Shown here one piece after another: positions 50,770 through 59,932 of a stretch of DNA of 64,000 bases (position 1 is the first letter of the stretch; each line of letters opens with the position of its first letter). The notes beneath the pieces were generated by a model. The model had not been told where the DNA came from. It was given only the letters and a program-made list of their open reading frames with translations, and ran no database searches. Origin of the DNA: Actinomycetospora sp. TBRC 11914 (lineage in GTDB: Bacteria; Actinomycetota; Actinomycetes; Mycobacteriales; Pseudonocardiaceae); assembly GCF_012933465.1 (NCBI RefSeq), contig NZ_JABBND010000005.1:62001-126000 (forward strand), given 5' to 3'. Position numbers and translations under genes: made by a program.

Positions 50770-51049
50770 CGTGGGCCTTCCGGGGCCGGGTGGTGGAATG
50801 AGCGGGCGTTCGCCATTCGGTCGTTCTGTCCTCGAGGAACGTATGGGGAACACGGTGTCGGACTCGACAGCCGACCGATCGAACCGCGCTACGCAGTTCT
50901 CCTACTTGTCACGCGGCCTGATGTCGTGGGTTCCCGACCACGCTGCTCCGAGTGGTGGTGTGCCGCGTCCGGCGGGCTGGTTAGCGTCGCCAACTCCGAG
51001 CGTGACCGACCGGGGTCCGTCGGCGGGGTGAGCAGGGGGACGAGAGACA

Positions 51050-51250
51050 GTGGTCGAGGACGAGACGGTCCATCCGCAGCCGCACAGGGGTGTCCGGGGC
51101 GGAGCGCTCCACGTCGTGCACCGCCCGCCACGGGGGACCTCGTTGGTGACGGGCGCGCTGATCGTCGGGGCCGTCGTCGGGGGACGTGCGGGCTACCGCG
51201 TCGGCAACGCGATCTCGCTTCACCACGAGGGGCAGTCCCGCTCACGCTGA
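51050..51250 (+). CDS. Small protein with one hydrophobic helix, 66 aa
   Basis: GTG 51050 lies 13 bp after GGGGGAC. The product has a His/Arg-rich start (HPQPHRGVRGGALHVVHRPP) and one hydrophobic segment (SLVTGALIVGAVVGGRAGY). No family recognised; coding potential is moderate. Confidence 0.4.
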   Translation: MVEDETVHPQPHRGVRGGALHVVHRPPRGTSLVTGALIVGAVVGGRAGYRVGNAISLHHEGQSRSR

Positions 51251-51309
51251 CGCATTTCGGCGTGGCGCATCAGGCATTCCGGTGGGAGAAGCGGGGTACT
51301 TGGGGCGCC

Positions 51310-51483
51310 ATGGTCAAGGTCATCACCCACGAGCTCCCCGACGGCGAGTCGTTCGAGCCGGCGAATGCCATCTGGATCGCCAACTCCGGAGCCCTCGAGG
51401 TCCACGACAAGCACGACGAGGACGACCGGATCGTCGCGGCGTTCGCACCAGGTCAGTGGGTGAAGGCGACGGTCGACCAGTAG
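51310..51483 (+). CDS. Small conserved-type hypothetical protein, 57 aa
   Basis: ATG 51310 begins MVKVITHELPDGESFEPANA and ends APGQWVKATVDQ. It is acidic, without signal or transmembrane helix, and looks like short actinobacterial proteins I have seen in which an IWIANSG...DDRIVAAFAPGQW pattern recurs. Function unknown. A strong inverted repeat follows 65 bp after the stop. Confidence 0.55.
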   Translation: MVKVITHELPDGESFEPANAIWIANSGALEVHDKHDEDDRIVAAFAPGQWVKATVDQ

Positions 51484-51547
51484 GCAGGCGATCCCGTCGG
51501 GCTGACGGTCGCGCGGTCGGTGAGCCCACAGCGTCTCGTCGCGGTAC

Positions 51548-51587
51548 GCCCGCCCCCGGCCGCGGGGGGTGCTGGCCGGGGGCGGGC
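51548..51587. terminator. Strong inverted repeat, probable terminator
   Basis: GCCCGCCCCCGGC (51548-51560) and its perfect 13-bp complement GCCGGGGGCGGGC (51575-51587) flank a 14-nt loop. There is no T-tract, as is common in actinobacteria. Confidence 0.65.
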
Positions 51588-52032
51588 GCCCGACGCTCGG
51601 GCCGCGAGATACCAGGCGTGCACCTCGTACGCCGTCGTGGCGGTCTCGGCCGCAGCCACCGCCGGCCGGTGGCTGGAGCAGACCTACGGCGCTGCCATGA
51701 GCACGGCGATGCCGCGTGGGTTCCCGGTTCCGAGCACGGAGCCCGCTCGGGGGACAGGGTCTTCTCCTCCGGCCCTGCCGAGGCCGACCGGGACGCCGCA
51801 CCATCTTTCGTACAGCCTTCTCGTTCCCCGGCCAACAGCCCGACGGGCCGAAGGACGGCCGGATCGATTCGGCTCTTCAGTGGTCCGCCGCGGGCCGATG
51901 TCAGGCCCGCTCACCGCAGCAGCCACCGGACGAACGCTGCACGTCCGATGACGACGTCCGACTCTCGCTGACGGCCTGCACCTGGGAGTACAACCGACCC
52001 GAACGCCGGTCGTGTTCGGTGCGGGGCAGCTG
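51588..52032. other. Intergenic, 445 bp
   Basis: No gene or repeat recognised. Open frames here are shadows rich in Arg/Pro. It carries the promoter of the GMC oxidoreductase, which I could not pinpoint. Confidence 0.35.
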
Positions 52033-53553
52033 ATGGACGTCGTCGTGGTGGGTGCGGGCACCGCGGGTTGCGTCGTGGCCGCCCGCCTCAGCGCTGCCGC
52101 CCGTCACCACGTGACCCTGGTCGAGGCGGGCCCCGACCACCCCACTCCCGCCGAGCTGCCGGTCGACGTCGTCGACGCGTCCCGTCCGACCGTGGACCAC
52201 GACTGGGGATTCACGGCCGAGGGCGACGACGGCCGCCCGGGGACAGCCCTCCCGCGGGCCAGATTGGTCGGTGGGTGCTCGGCCACCAACGCCGTGTTCT
52301 TCCTGCGGGGATGGCCCGCTGACTACGACGCATGGGCCGCCGCCGGCAACCCGGGCTGGAGCTATCACGACGTGCTCCCGATCCTGCGTGGGATCGAGGC
52401 CGACGCGGACTTCGGAGGGCCCGAGCACGGCGGCGACGGACCCGTTCCCGTGTCCCGGATCGCCATCGAGGACCTCCCGCCGTGGCCGCGAGACTTCCAC
52501 GAGGCCGCCGTCGCCTGCGGTCACCGGGCGGTGACCGATCACAACGCGCCGGGCACGGTCGGAATGGGTCCGCTGCCGCGCAACGTCCGCGGCGGGACCC
52601 GCATGAGCACCGCGCTCACCCATCTCGCGCCCGCGCGCGGTCGTCTCGACGTGCGAGCCGACACCACGGTGGACCGGATCGTGCACCGGGGCGGACAGGT
52701 ACGCGGAGTGCGACTCCTCGAGGGGGACGAGGTGGCCGCCGACGTCGTCGTGCTCTGCGCGGGCACCTACGGGACACCGAGCGTGCTGCTGCGCAGCGGC
52801 ATCGGGCCGCGCGCCGATCTCGAAGAGCTCGGGTTGCGCTGCGCGGTCGCGCTGCCCGGGGTGGGCGCGAACCTGGTCGACCACCCTCTCGTCGCGCTCG
52901 ACCTGCCGGCGACCCCCGGCCAGACCGGGCCCGCGTTCCCCGTCCTGCTCTCCCTGCGCTCGACAGCTGCCTCGGCGGAGACCCCACCCGACCTGCACCT
53001 CTTCCCCGCCGGCCCGTTCGACGATCCCGGCAGCCGGAGCGGAGCGACGTTCGCGATCCTCACCGGGCTGCTCGCACCCCGGTCCCGCGGCCGGGTCCGG
53101 CTCCGGTCGACGGATCCCGAGGACCCGCCCCGCATCGACCCGGCACACCTGCGCGAGCCCGAGGACCTCGTCAGGATGCTCGCCGGTCTGCGGGAGGCGC
53201 GCCGCATCGCATCCACCCCGCCCCTCGCCGACCGCTTGCCGGGCCCGGAGATCCACCCCGGACCGGCCGTCGACGACGACGACGCGCTCGCCGGGTGGCT
53301 CCGCCGGAACGTCGGCTCCTACCACCACCCGGTCGGGACCTGCGCGATGGGCCGCGACCCCGCCTCCGGCGCGGTCGTCGACCGACATGGCGCCGTCCAC
53401 GGGCTCGAGAACCTGTACGTGGCCGACGCGTCCGTCATGCCGACGATCCCCTCGGCCAACACCAACCTGACCACCGTCGTCATCGCCGAACGCCTCGCCG
53501 GCCATCTGGTCGACCACCTCGAGGAGGATCTCCCCGGACGATCCGCTCCGTGA
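52033..53553 (+). CDS. GMC-family FAD oxidoreductase
   Basis: 506 residues from ATG 52033 (GTG 52012 possible). The FAD-binding loop VVVGAGTAGCVVAARLS is at the start, then ARLVGGCSATNAVFFLRGWP (GMC signature 1), CAGTYGTPSVLLRSGIGP (signature 2), and a C-terminal YHHPVGTCAMG with ANTNLTTVVIAERLA carrying the catalytic His pair region. These enzymes oxidise alcohols, sugars or choline-type substrates. The product has no signal peptide. No electron acceptor partner lies next to it; the broken ferritin-like gene is 1.3 kb upstream. Confidence 0.9.
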   Translation: MDVVVVGAGTAGCVVAARLSAAARHHVTLVEAGPDHPTPAELPVDVVDASRPTVDHDWGFTAEGDDGRPGTALPRARLVGGCSATNAVFFLRGWPADYDAWAAAGNPGWSYHDVLPILRGIEADADFGGPEHGGDGPVPVSRIAIEDLPPWPRDFHEAAVACGHRAVTDHNAPGTVGMGPLPRNVRGGTRMSTALTHLAPARGRLDVRADTTVDRIVHRGGQVRGVRLLEGDEVAADVVVLCAGTYGTPSVLLRSGIGPRADLEELGLRCAVALPGVGANLVDHPLVALDLPATPGQTGPAFPVLLSLRSTAASAETPPDLHLFPAGPFDDPGSRSGATFAILTGLLAPRSRGRVRLRSTDPEDPPRIDPAHLREPEDLVRMLAGLREARRIASTPPLADRLPGPEIHPGPAVDDDDALAGWLRRNVGSYHHPVGTCAMGRDPASGAVVDRHGAVHGLENLYVADASVMPTIPSANTNLTTVVIAERLAGHLVDHLEEDLPGRSAP

Positions 53554-53591
53554 GGCGGCCCTGCCGGGCCTGGCCGACGGTGGGGCCGGGG

Positions 53592-55247
53592 CTAGCGCAA
53601 CGCTCGCTCCTTCAGGTCGATGCGCGAAACGTGGTTCGAGCCCGTCGGGTCCGCGCCCTCCCTCGGGGCGGGGACGTCGACGGTACTGGGCGGACCCCAC
53701 CCGTGTCCGGGGTCCGTGGGCTCACCTCGGCGCCGCCGCCGACGGGGGCGGAGCAGCCAGATGATCGACCCGATCAGCAGGACCACGAGGCCCGTCCCGC
53801 CGACCTGGAGCACCTGTCGCAGGTCCGGCAAGGTCCGGAGCGGAGCGGGCGGTGGCGGAGGTACGACCGGGCCGACGTGGTAGTCCGTGGTCGACAGCGT
53901 GCCCACGCCACCGATGATCAGCCCGGCCGCGACGCCGGTGGTGTCCGGGGGTGTCGGAGGCGTGGTCCAGGACGCCCGCCGCCAGGTGTCCGAGGGGTCC
54001 AACCAGGGGCTCGAGGTCCAGTACGTCCAGGCCCCTGACCCGTCGCGCACGTAGACCGCGAACTGTGTGGGCACCGTCGAGCGGTACGAGGCGCCCGCGT
54101 CGACCACCAGCCCCGGCTGCGTCCACGCGGTGCACTGACCGAGGTCGAGGCGGGGCAGCAACACCGCATCCCCGTCGGTCCACGATGTCATCGTGATCGT
54201 CTCGGCGGCCGACTGGCCGGCGGCCGGGGGATCGCGACGGTAGGTCGCGGTGTTCGTTCCGTACCCTCCCGCCTGCCAGCAGTCGGGAGTCGTGGCGTTG
54301 CCCGCGGTCAGGGTCGGGTTGGCGACGTCGGGCCGCGTCGAGGGCGGGGCGGAGTGGATCGGCCCGTCGGGGTCGGCCACCACCTGCCCGACCGTGCGCA
54401 CGACGAGACGACCCTGCTGCTGCTGGCCCACCAGCCACGCGGCGAACCGGTCGAGCAGCGCCGGCGTGCTCGAGAGGTCACCGCCGTTGCACCCGACGCT
54501 GCACGACTCGTGGTGGAAGATGAACGGCACCCAGCCGCCGCCGGTGCTCTGGGCCTCGACGACGGACTGCTCGAGGTCGGCCAGCGTCGTGGAGTCCGTG
54601 ACCTGCGCGGCCGTGCGCACGGCGTACGGGTCGGCCGGCGGGACGCTCTCAGCGGTGCGACAGTTCGGGCAGCCGGGGCCGGCGACGCCGAGCCCTCCCG
54701 CGGCGCGGGCGCTGGCGTAGCCGCAGTCGCGGACGGCGGCCTCGACCGCCGGGTCGAACACGCCGTAGGGGTAGGCGAACGAGACGGGGTGGTAGCCCCA
54801 CTGGGCGAGCGTCGCCCGGCCGTCGCAGATCTGACGTGCCACCTCGGCCGGATCGTCGCCGGTCAGCTGGGGGTGCAGGACGGTGTGTCCGCCGATCTCG
54901 TCGCCGGCGCCGGCGATCCGGGCGAGGCCTTCTCGGGTCAGATAGCCGGGCTGGCCGATCGCCCCGGTGACGATGTAGAAGGTGCCGTGCAGACCGTGGG
55001 CCTCGAGGGTGTCCAGTAGTCCCAGTTGGTCGGCGTTGCCGTCGTCGAAGGTCAGCGACACCACGGTGGGCGCCGCGGCGGCACCCTGCGCCGGGGCTCC
55101 CTGCGCCGATGCGACCCCGACGGGCGCCGCCACCGCCGTGCCCGTCAGGGCAGGCAACACCGTGAGCACGGCGGCGAGCGCCGCGAGCAGGACGCGACGC
55201 GTCCATCGCAGGGCTCGGAGGCGTCCGTTCGTCTCGAGGCTCGTCAT
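53592..55247 (-). CDS. Exported polysaccharide deacetylase with C-terminal anchor
   Basis: 551 residues from ATG 55247 (GAGGTGG 6 bp upstream). Signal peptide about 1-40. NodB domain: VVSLTFDDGNADQLG, EIGGHTVLHPQL, VSFAYPYGVFDP. A C-terminal beta-rich module with paired Cys (TPDCWQAGGYGTNTATYRR, LGQCTAWTQ) follows, then a Pro-rich stretch, one transmembrane helix and a basic tail (LRPRRRRRRGE), so the enzyme is held outside at the membrane. Likely substrate: peptidoglycan or secreted N-acetylated polysaccharide. It may act with the deacetylase-GT2 fusion on the same polymer. Confidence 0.88.
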   Translation of the reverse strand: MTSLETNGRLRALRWTRRVLLAALAAVLTVLPALTGTAVAAPVGVASAQGAPAQGAAAAPTVVSLTFDDGNADQLGLLDTLEAHGLHGTFYIVTGAIGQPGYLTREGLARIAGAGDEIGGHTVLHPQLTGDDPAEVARQICDGRATLAQWGYHPVSFAYPYGVFDPAVEAAVRDCGYASARAAGGLGVAGPGCPNCRTAESVPPADPYAVRTAAQVTDSTTLADLEQSVVEAQSTGGGWVPFIFHHESCSVGCNGGDLSSTPALLDRFAAWLVGQQQQGRLVVRTVGQVVADPDGPIHSAPPSTRPDVANPTLTAGNATTPDCWQAGGYGTNTATYRRDPPAAGQSAAETITMTSWTDGDAVLLPRLDLGQCTAWTQPGLVVDAGASYRSTVPTQFAVYVRDGSGAWTYWTSSPWLDPSDTWRRASWTTPPTPPDTTGVAAGLIIGGVGTLSTTDYHVGPVVPPPPPAPLRTLPDLRQVLQVGGTGLVVLLIGSIIWLLRPRRRRRRGEPTDPGHGWGPPSTVDVPAPREGADPTGSNHVSRIDLKERALR

Positions 55248-55586
55248 CGAGCCACCTCGGCACCGCCATGTGATCGGGCCCCGCATCCGGTGGTCGAAGA
55301 GCCGGTGGGGCAGCGTCACGAGGTCATCGTCCTCGACCGCTCGGCCGACGACCCCATGCATTTGCGTGATGGCTGGTGGGGCGTCTGGCGACGTCCATCG
55401 GTGGAGCCGCCCGAGTCGCGCCGACTCGGTCACCCGTACCGGTTCGGCCTGTCGCTTCCACGAAGAACATCCACCATTCGGGTCTACAGCCTCCGCACCG
55501 GCGCTGCCGGACGCCTCGTTGTCTGCTGCACATGGGCTACGTCGCTGCGCTCCACGACGTCGCCGTCGACGACAGAGGGAGAAGAA
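55248..55586. other. Divergent intergenic region, 339 bp
   Basis: It separates the deacetylase and the chaplin-like gene. Open frames are shadows; no repeat was recognised. Confidence 0.35.
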
Positions 55587-55865
55587 ATGACTGTGCGTCG
55601 CACCGTCCTCGGGGTCATGGCCGGCTCCGCGCTGATCGGGATGCCGCTGGTGACCGTCGGGGTCGCCTCCGCGAACCCGGCGCCGAGCCACGGACACTCG
55701 GCGCCGTCGAAGAACTGCGACACCACCGGTTCGGCGAGCAACAGCCCGGGTGTCGCGAGCGGCAACGTCGTCCAGGTGCCGGTGCTCAACTGCAGCGACG
55801 TCTTCGGCTCGCCCTCCGCGGCGGTCACGGGTCCGTTCATCACCGCGCCCGCGGGTACGCCGTAG
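55587..55865 (+). CDS. Chaplin-like secreted peptide, 92 aa
   Basis: ATG 55587 follows GAGGGAGAAGAA. A signal peptide (about 1-29, ending VGVASANP) is followed by a short mature part with SNSPGVASGNVVQVPVLNC. The NSPGxxSGNxxQVPV pattern is that of chaplins, the amyloid-forming hydrophobic surface peptides of streptomycetes. Two Cys (KNCDTTG and LNCSD) are spaced as in the short chaplins. It would coat the cell surface. Placed next to the cell-wall deacetylase gene. Confidence 0.7.
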   Translation: MTVRRTVLGVMAGSALIGMPLVTVGVASANPAPSHGHSAPSKNCDTTGSASNSPGVASGNVVQVPVLNCSDVFGSPSAAVTGPFITAPAGTP

Positions 55866-55869
55866 CTCG

Positions 55870-56067
55870 CGACGAGAGCGTCAGCAACGCCGGCCTCGCG
55901 GCCCGGGCCCGCGCCGCCCGCGGCGACCTCCGGGTGGGCCGCCCGGTGGGCGCCGGGACCCGGTTGACGTGGTGGGTGCCCCTCGGCCTCTACGGACACG
56001 GCGAGGAGCCGGACGGCCGCCCGTGCCCCGTCCTGAGACCGGCGTCCCTTCATCCAACCGATCTCTG
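55870..56067 (+). pseudogene. Duplicated 3' fragment of the PAS-GAF kinase gene
   Basis: This stretch reads LAARARAARGDLRVGRPVGA then GTRLTWWVPLGLYGHGEEPDG. It parallels the last ~50 residues of the kinase at 48111-49709, and the similarity runs past the stop into its trailer (CCTGAGACCGGCGT in both). No start or domain remains. It is therefore a duplicated DNA piece, about 6.2 kb from its source. Confidence 0.8.
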
Positions 56068-56299
56068 AGCAGGAGGCCTCCCGGACGACTGGACACACGC
56101 CCGAGGGGGCCGCGCTCGTGATCCCCCGAGGCGACTTCCTGGTGGGCGGGGGCGCGTACGCGCGCGAGGGCTCGACCTTCTCACCCGAGGACGACTCGCC
56201 TGCGGAACGTGCACACGAGCCATCTCGAGCGGCCCCCGCGGCCCCTGCTGATCGCCGTCCATGACGACCCCGACTCCGGGCGGATGTCGAGAACGGGAC

Positions 56300-59200
56300 T
56301 CAATGATGCGGCTGGCCCACGATCTGCTCCAGGGTGGCTCGCGGATCGCGGCAGGCGTCGCAGGGCGATGAGACCGCCCTCCGATCCACCCCCGTCGAGA
56401 TCAAGCGGGAACCGTCAGGAGCAGTGAAATCAACGGCGTTGACGCTGCCCGCGTGCTCGTGATCCTGCGTCACGAGGGAGCCGGTAGAGGTGTCCCAGAC
56501 CTGGATGGTGCCGTTGAGACTCCCGACCGCCGCGAGACGGCCGTTGTCCTTGTCATCGAAGGAGACGGAGTAGAGCTGGTCCTGGCCGGCCTCGATGATC
56601 TGGACGTGGGTCGGGTCCGGGTCGGACGGGCTCCAGATCCGTAGGTCTCCGTCGCTCGAGGTGGCGGCGACCCTGCCACCCGCCGGGTCGAACGAGACCG
56701 ACGTGATCACGCTCGGAACGGTCAGCACCCGGGGATGGCTGGTGTCGAACTGACCGCTCGCGTCACGCCGCCACACCGTGATCCCGTCGAAGCTCCCACC
56801 CACGACCTGGTTACCGGTTCGGTCGAAGGCTACCGACATGAATCGGGTGAAGTTGGACGTGCCGTTCGGGTGCGGGAGTTCGAGAGACGCCATCAGCGCG
56901 CCGGTGGCATCCCAGCGGTGCAGATAGCCGTAGTTGTCAGCGGCGACGACCTCCCCGTTCGAAGCCACGGCCAGATCGTTGATCCGGACACCACCGGCCT
57001 TGATAGACGTGAAGGGCGTCCCGGCGACCAACGTGTCCCCGCGACGGGTCCACAGCGTCGGCGCCAGCGTGTAGTTGTCGACCGTGACGACCTTGTCGTC
57101 GTGGCCTGGCACGAAGCGCACCATCGGCTCCACCCCCAAGGGGTAGCTGACCCTCGCAACAGGCTTGTCGAGGGCTGCGCTCCCGCTGAGGACGAGCTCG
57201 TCCGGGGACAGGGTGGCGACTGTCGACCGGTCGTCGCTGACATCAAGGCCGGTGATGTCCTGGTCGTGGGTCAGGACCTGGGTCGGTGGCAGCTCCCATC
57301 GCCGCACCGTCCCGTCGGATCCCCACGAGGACAACGCATGCGAGCCCGTGTCCCACGCGACCTGCCAGACAGCGCCCTCGTGCCCCTGCAAGGTGTAGAT
57401 GGGCTGCCTGCTCACCCCGCCGGCGGGGTACTGGGACCAGACGAAGACCTTCCCGTCCGCTCCCCCGGTCGCCAGCCACCTGCCGTCGGGGCTGGAAACC
57501 GCGGTGAACACGGCGACGGCTTGATCGGGTATGGAAGCCTGGAAGGCCCCGCTGCCGAGGTCGTAGGTCCGGCTCGTCTCGTCGACCGCCAACGTGATGC
57601 GATTGCGTTCCGCGTCGACCGACACTGCGTTCAGCTCGCTGCGGAACTCGCTCAGCGGGTGCTGGACCGGTTGGGCCTGGGACCGCCAGTCCCAGGTGAC
57701 GATGTAGTCGGACTTGGACCCGAGTGTCACGAGCACGACCCCGTTCCGATACGGCTGGAACGCTCCGGCGGCCGCCGTCGCCGGCTCCTCAGGTGATGGG
57801 TCCTGGCTCTGGGCGAGCAGCGCGCCGGTCGTCGTGTCCCAGGCTCGCAGGCGGTGGTCGGCGCCCACGGTGACGACGCTCCGCCCGTCGTCACTGGGCG
57901 TGCTCAGGATCACCCCGTGCTCGAGGACGCGAGGCGCCCCCGGGGCACCGACCGAAACGACGGCCACGTCGTGGCTGGGCTCGACCGCCAACAGGACGGG
58001 TGCCGGGGACGGGGCCAGGAAGTCGAGCAGGGTTCCCGGTGGCAGACCGTTCACCTCGACGGGGGGGAAGCGGTCGGCGATGCTCGCGACGAGAGCGTGC
58101 CCGTTCTCGTCGACGGCGGCCAGACGATCACCGTCGCGGGGGTCGACGTAGAGAAAGATGAATCCTGCTAGTCCGGGGAGCCGTCGACTGGCGACACGGT
58201 TGCCATCTTTGTCTACGACGGTCAGTTGGCCGACGGGGTCGATGCTGACGACGCGTCCGTCACGCGTCTGGACCACGGCCTGGGCCCGCGATTCGGGCGT
58301 GCCAGCGACCACCTTCCCGCGGATCGCCGACCATGCCCGCATCACGGCGGACGTCGTCTCGGGAGTCTCGCTGAGGTTGTAGACGTTGAGAGCCGGGTCC
58401 AGGCTGCTCGCCGGGGAGATCGCGGACGCCGTCGCGTACCGCTCGAGGGCCTGGCTGCTCTGCGTCACCCGATGGACGAGATAACCGGAACCGGCGAGGA
58501 CGAGCACGAGGACCAGTGCGGCGAGGGCAGCGACGACGAGGCGCGCGCGCCTGAGGCGTCGACGGACGTCCTCCGCAGCATCCTTCTCGGCCTGCAATGC
58601 TCGGTCGTTCGCCTGCTGTTTCATCTCCGCAAGGTGGCGCCTGCGCCAGTCGAGGATGGCCCCGCCGAGGACGTCGTGGAAGATTTCGTAGGTCGTCGGC
58701 CCGGAGTTCGGGTTGGGCATGGGCAGGGGACGCAGGATCCGGCGCGCGCCGGAGCTGAGGTCTTCCAAGACGTCGAGGACCCGCTCCGGGTCCGCGTCGG
58801 TCAGGTCGGCGAGGTCGGTGACGCCGAGGGCCACCTTCGACCCCCGGCTGGTGACCAGGTGACGGAGGACGAGGGCGGCAAGGTCGCGCTCCTCGGGCCC
58901 GAGTTCCCCCATGACCGTGTCGAGATGGGTCTGGACGATCGTCTGTGCTCCGCCAAGGGCGTCCAGGCTGGCCACCCGGAGGACGGCCGAGTGCTGGGCC
59001 CTTTCCTCCTCCCAGAGGCGCACCAGGACCAGTTGGAGGAAGGGCGTCTCGATGTCGTGCCGGTCCGCGACTGCGGCAGGCATCTCGGCGGGATCGGTGG
59101 TGTCGCTGTCGGCGCCGATGGTGAGCCGTCCGACCTGGACCTGGTCGAGCAGGCGCTCGACGAGCCCGGGCTCCAACGTCATGTGGTCGTCGGAGGCCGA

Positions 59201-59932
59201 GAGCGCATTGTAGCGCGCCAGTGGCCCCTCGATCGCCTCTCGTGACTCGCGACGCCCCAGGTGAGCCAACCGCAAGTAGTTGTCGAAAAGGCGGGGAACG
59301 GCACCTTTGAGGTGATCGAGCTGCGCGAGGGCGTCCTCCCGAATGGCCAGGAGGATGTTGACGCGCAGGTCGCGATTTCGGACGATGTCGCCGATCAGCG
59401 TCGGCAGTCTGTCCCCGCTCTGCGGGGGGTGATAGTGCAGGTACTCCTCGTACTGGTCGAGTATCAGGTAGAGCGTCTCGGCACGGGTCGCATCGAGGAC
59501 CTGGGCAAGCCAGGCGGTGTCGGGCGTGAGAGGCGCTCGCAACCGCTCTCGGACCTCCACATCCAGGGGATGCTCGTCCAGGACGCGGCCCACGCCCCGG
59601 ACGAGGGCCTCGATTCCGTCGCCGCTCCACTGGCTGAGGTACACGACGAGCGATCCGGAGGCATGTACGTCTTCGTCGTCGTCCACCTCGAGATCCCGCA
59701 GGTGGGGCACGAGGCCGGCCCGCAGTAGCGATGTCTTGCCGACCCCGCTCGGGGCATACAGCAGAGTGAGTCGTTTGGTGGCGAGGTTAGCGGCGAGGAG
59801 TTGCACCTCACGGCGGCGTCCGAAGAACAGCATGGTGTCGTCCTCGGTGAACGGGACGAGACCCACGTACGGACAGTCGGGGCTCCGGACGCCGCGTGGG
59901 GAAGGGACGGCGCCGAGTGCCGTGGTGGTCAC
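56300..59932 (-). CDS. nSTAND NTPase with transmembrane helix and WD40 propeller
   Basis: 1210 residues from GTG 59932, overlapping the SIR2 gene's stop by 4 bp. Domains: an nSTAND NTPase with FFGRRREVQLL (36-46), Walker A APSGVGKTS (60-68) and Walker B LILDQYEEY (156-164); the conserved YEIFHDVLGGAILDWR end (415-430); a coiled coil; one transmembrane helix (465-486); then a WD40 propeller with endings such as HRLRAWDTTTG, VRRWELPPT and IQVWDTSTGS. The tail SPCDACRDPRATLEQI is usual for this class. STAND proteins oligomerise on sensing a ligand; the propeller, outside or facing the membrane, would be the sensor. Partner: SIR2 protein. Confidence 0.88.
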   Translation of the reverse strand: MTTTALGAVPSPRGVRSPDCPYVGLVPFTEDDTMLFFGRRREVQLLAANLATKRLTLLYAPSGVGKTSLLRAGLVPHLRDLEVDDDEDVHASGSLVVYLSQWSGDGIEALVRGVGRVLDEHPLDVEVRERLRAPLTPDTAWLAQVLDATRAETLYLILDQYEEYLHYHPPQSGDRLPTLIGDIVRNRDLRVNILLAIREDALAQLDHLKGAVPRLFDNYLRLAHLGRRESREAIEGPLARYNALSASDDHMTLEPGLVERLLDQVQVGRLTIGADSDTTDPAEMPAAVADRHDIETPFLQLVLVRLWEEERAQHSAVLRVASLDALGGAQTIVQTHLDTVMGELGPEERDLAALVLRHLVTSRGSKVALGVTDLADLTDADPERVLDVLEDLSSGARRILRPLPMPNPNSGPTTYEIFHDVLGGAILDWRRRHLAEMKQQANDRALQAEKDAAEDVRRRLRRARLVVAALAALVLVLVLAGSGYLVHRVTQSSQALERYATASAISPASSLDPALNVYNLSETPETTSAVMRAWSAIRGKVVAGTPESRAQAVVQTRDGRVVSIDPVGQLTVVDKDGNRVASRRLPGLAGFIFLYVDPRDGDRLAAVDENGHALVASIADRFPPVEVNGLPPGTLLDFLAPSPAPVLLAVEPSHDVAVVSVGAPGAPRVLEHGVILSTPSDDGRSVVTVGADHRLRAWDTTTGALLAQSQDPSPEEPATAAAGAFQPYRNGVVLVTLGSKSDYIVTWDWRSQAQPVQHPLSEFRSELNAVSVDAERNRITLAVDETSRTYDLGSGAFQASIPDQAVAVFTAVSSPDGRWLATGGADGKVFVWSQYPAGGVSRQPIYTLQGHEGAVWQVAWDTGSHALSSWGSDGTVRRWELPPTQVLTHDQDITGLDVSDDRSTVATLSPDELVLSGSAALDKPVARVSYPLGVEPMVRFVPGHDDKVVTVDNYTLAPTLWTRRGDTLVAGTPFTSIKAGGVRINDLAVASNGEVVAADNYGYLHRWDATGALMASLELPHPNGTSNFTRFMSVAFDRTGNQVVGGSFDGITVWRRDASGQFDTSHPRVLTVPSVITSVSFDPAGGRVAATSSDGDLRIWSPSDPDPTHVQIIEAGQDQLYSVSFDDKDNGRLAAVGSLNGTIQVWDTSTGSLVTQDHEHAGSVNAVDFTAPDGSRLISTGVDRRAVSSPCDACRDPRATLEQIVGQPHH

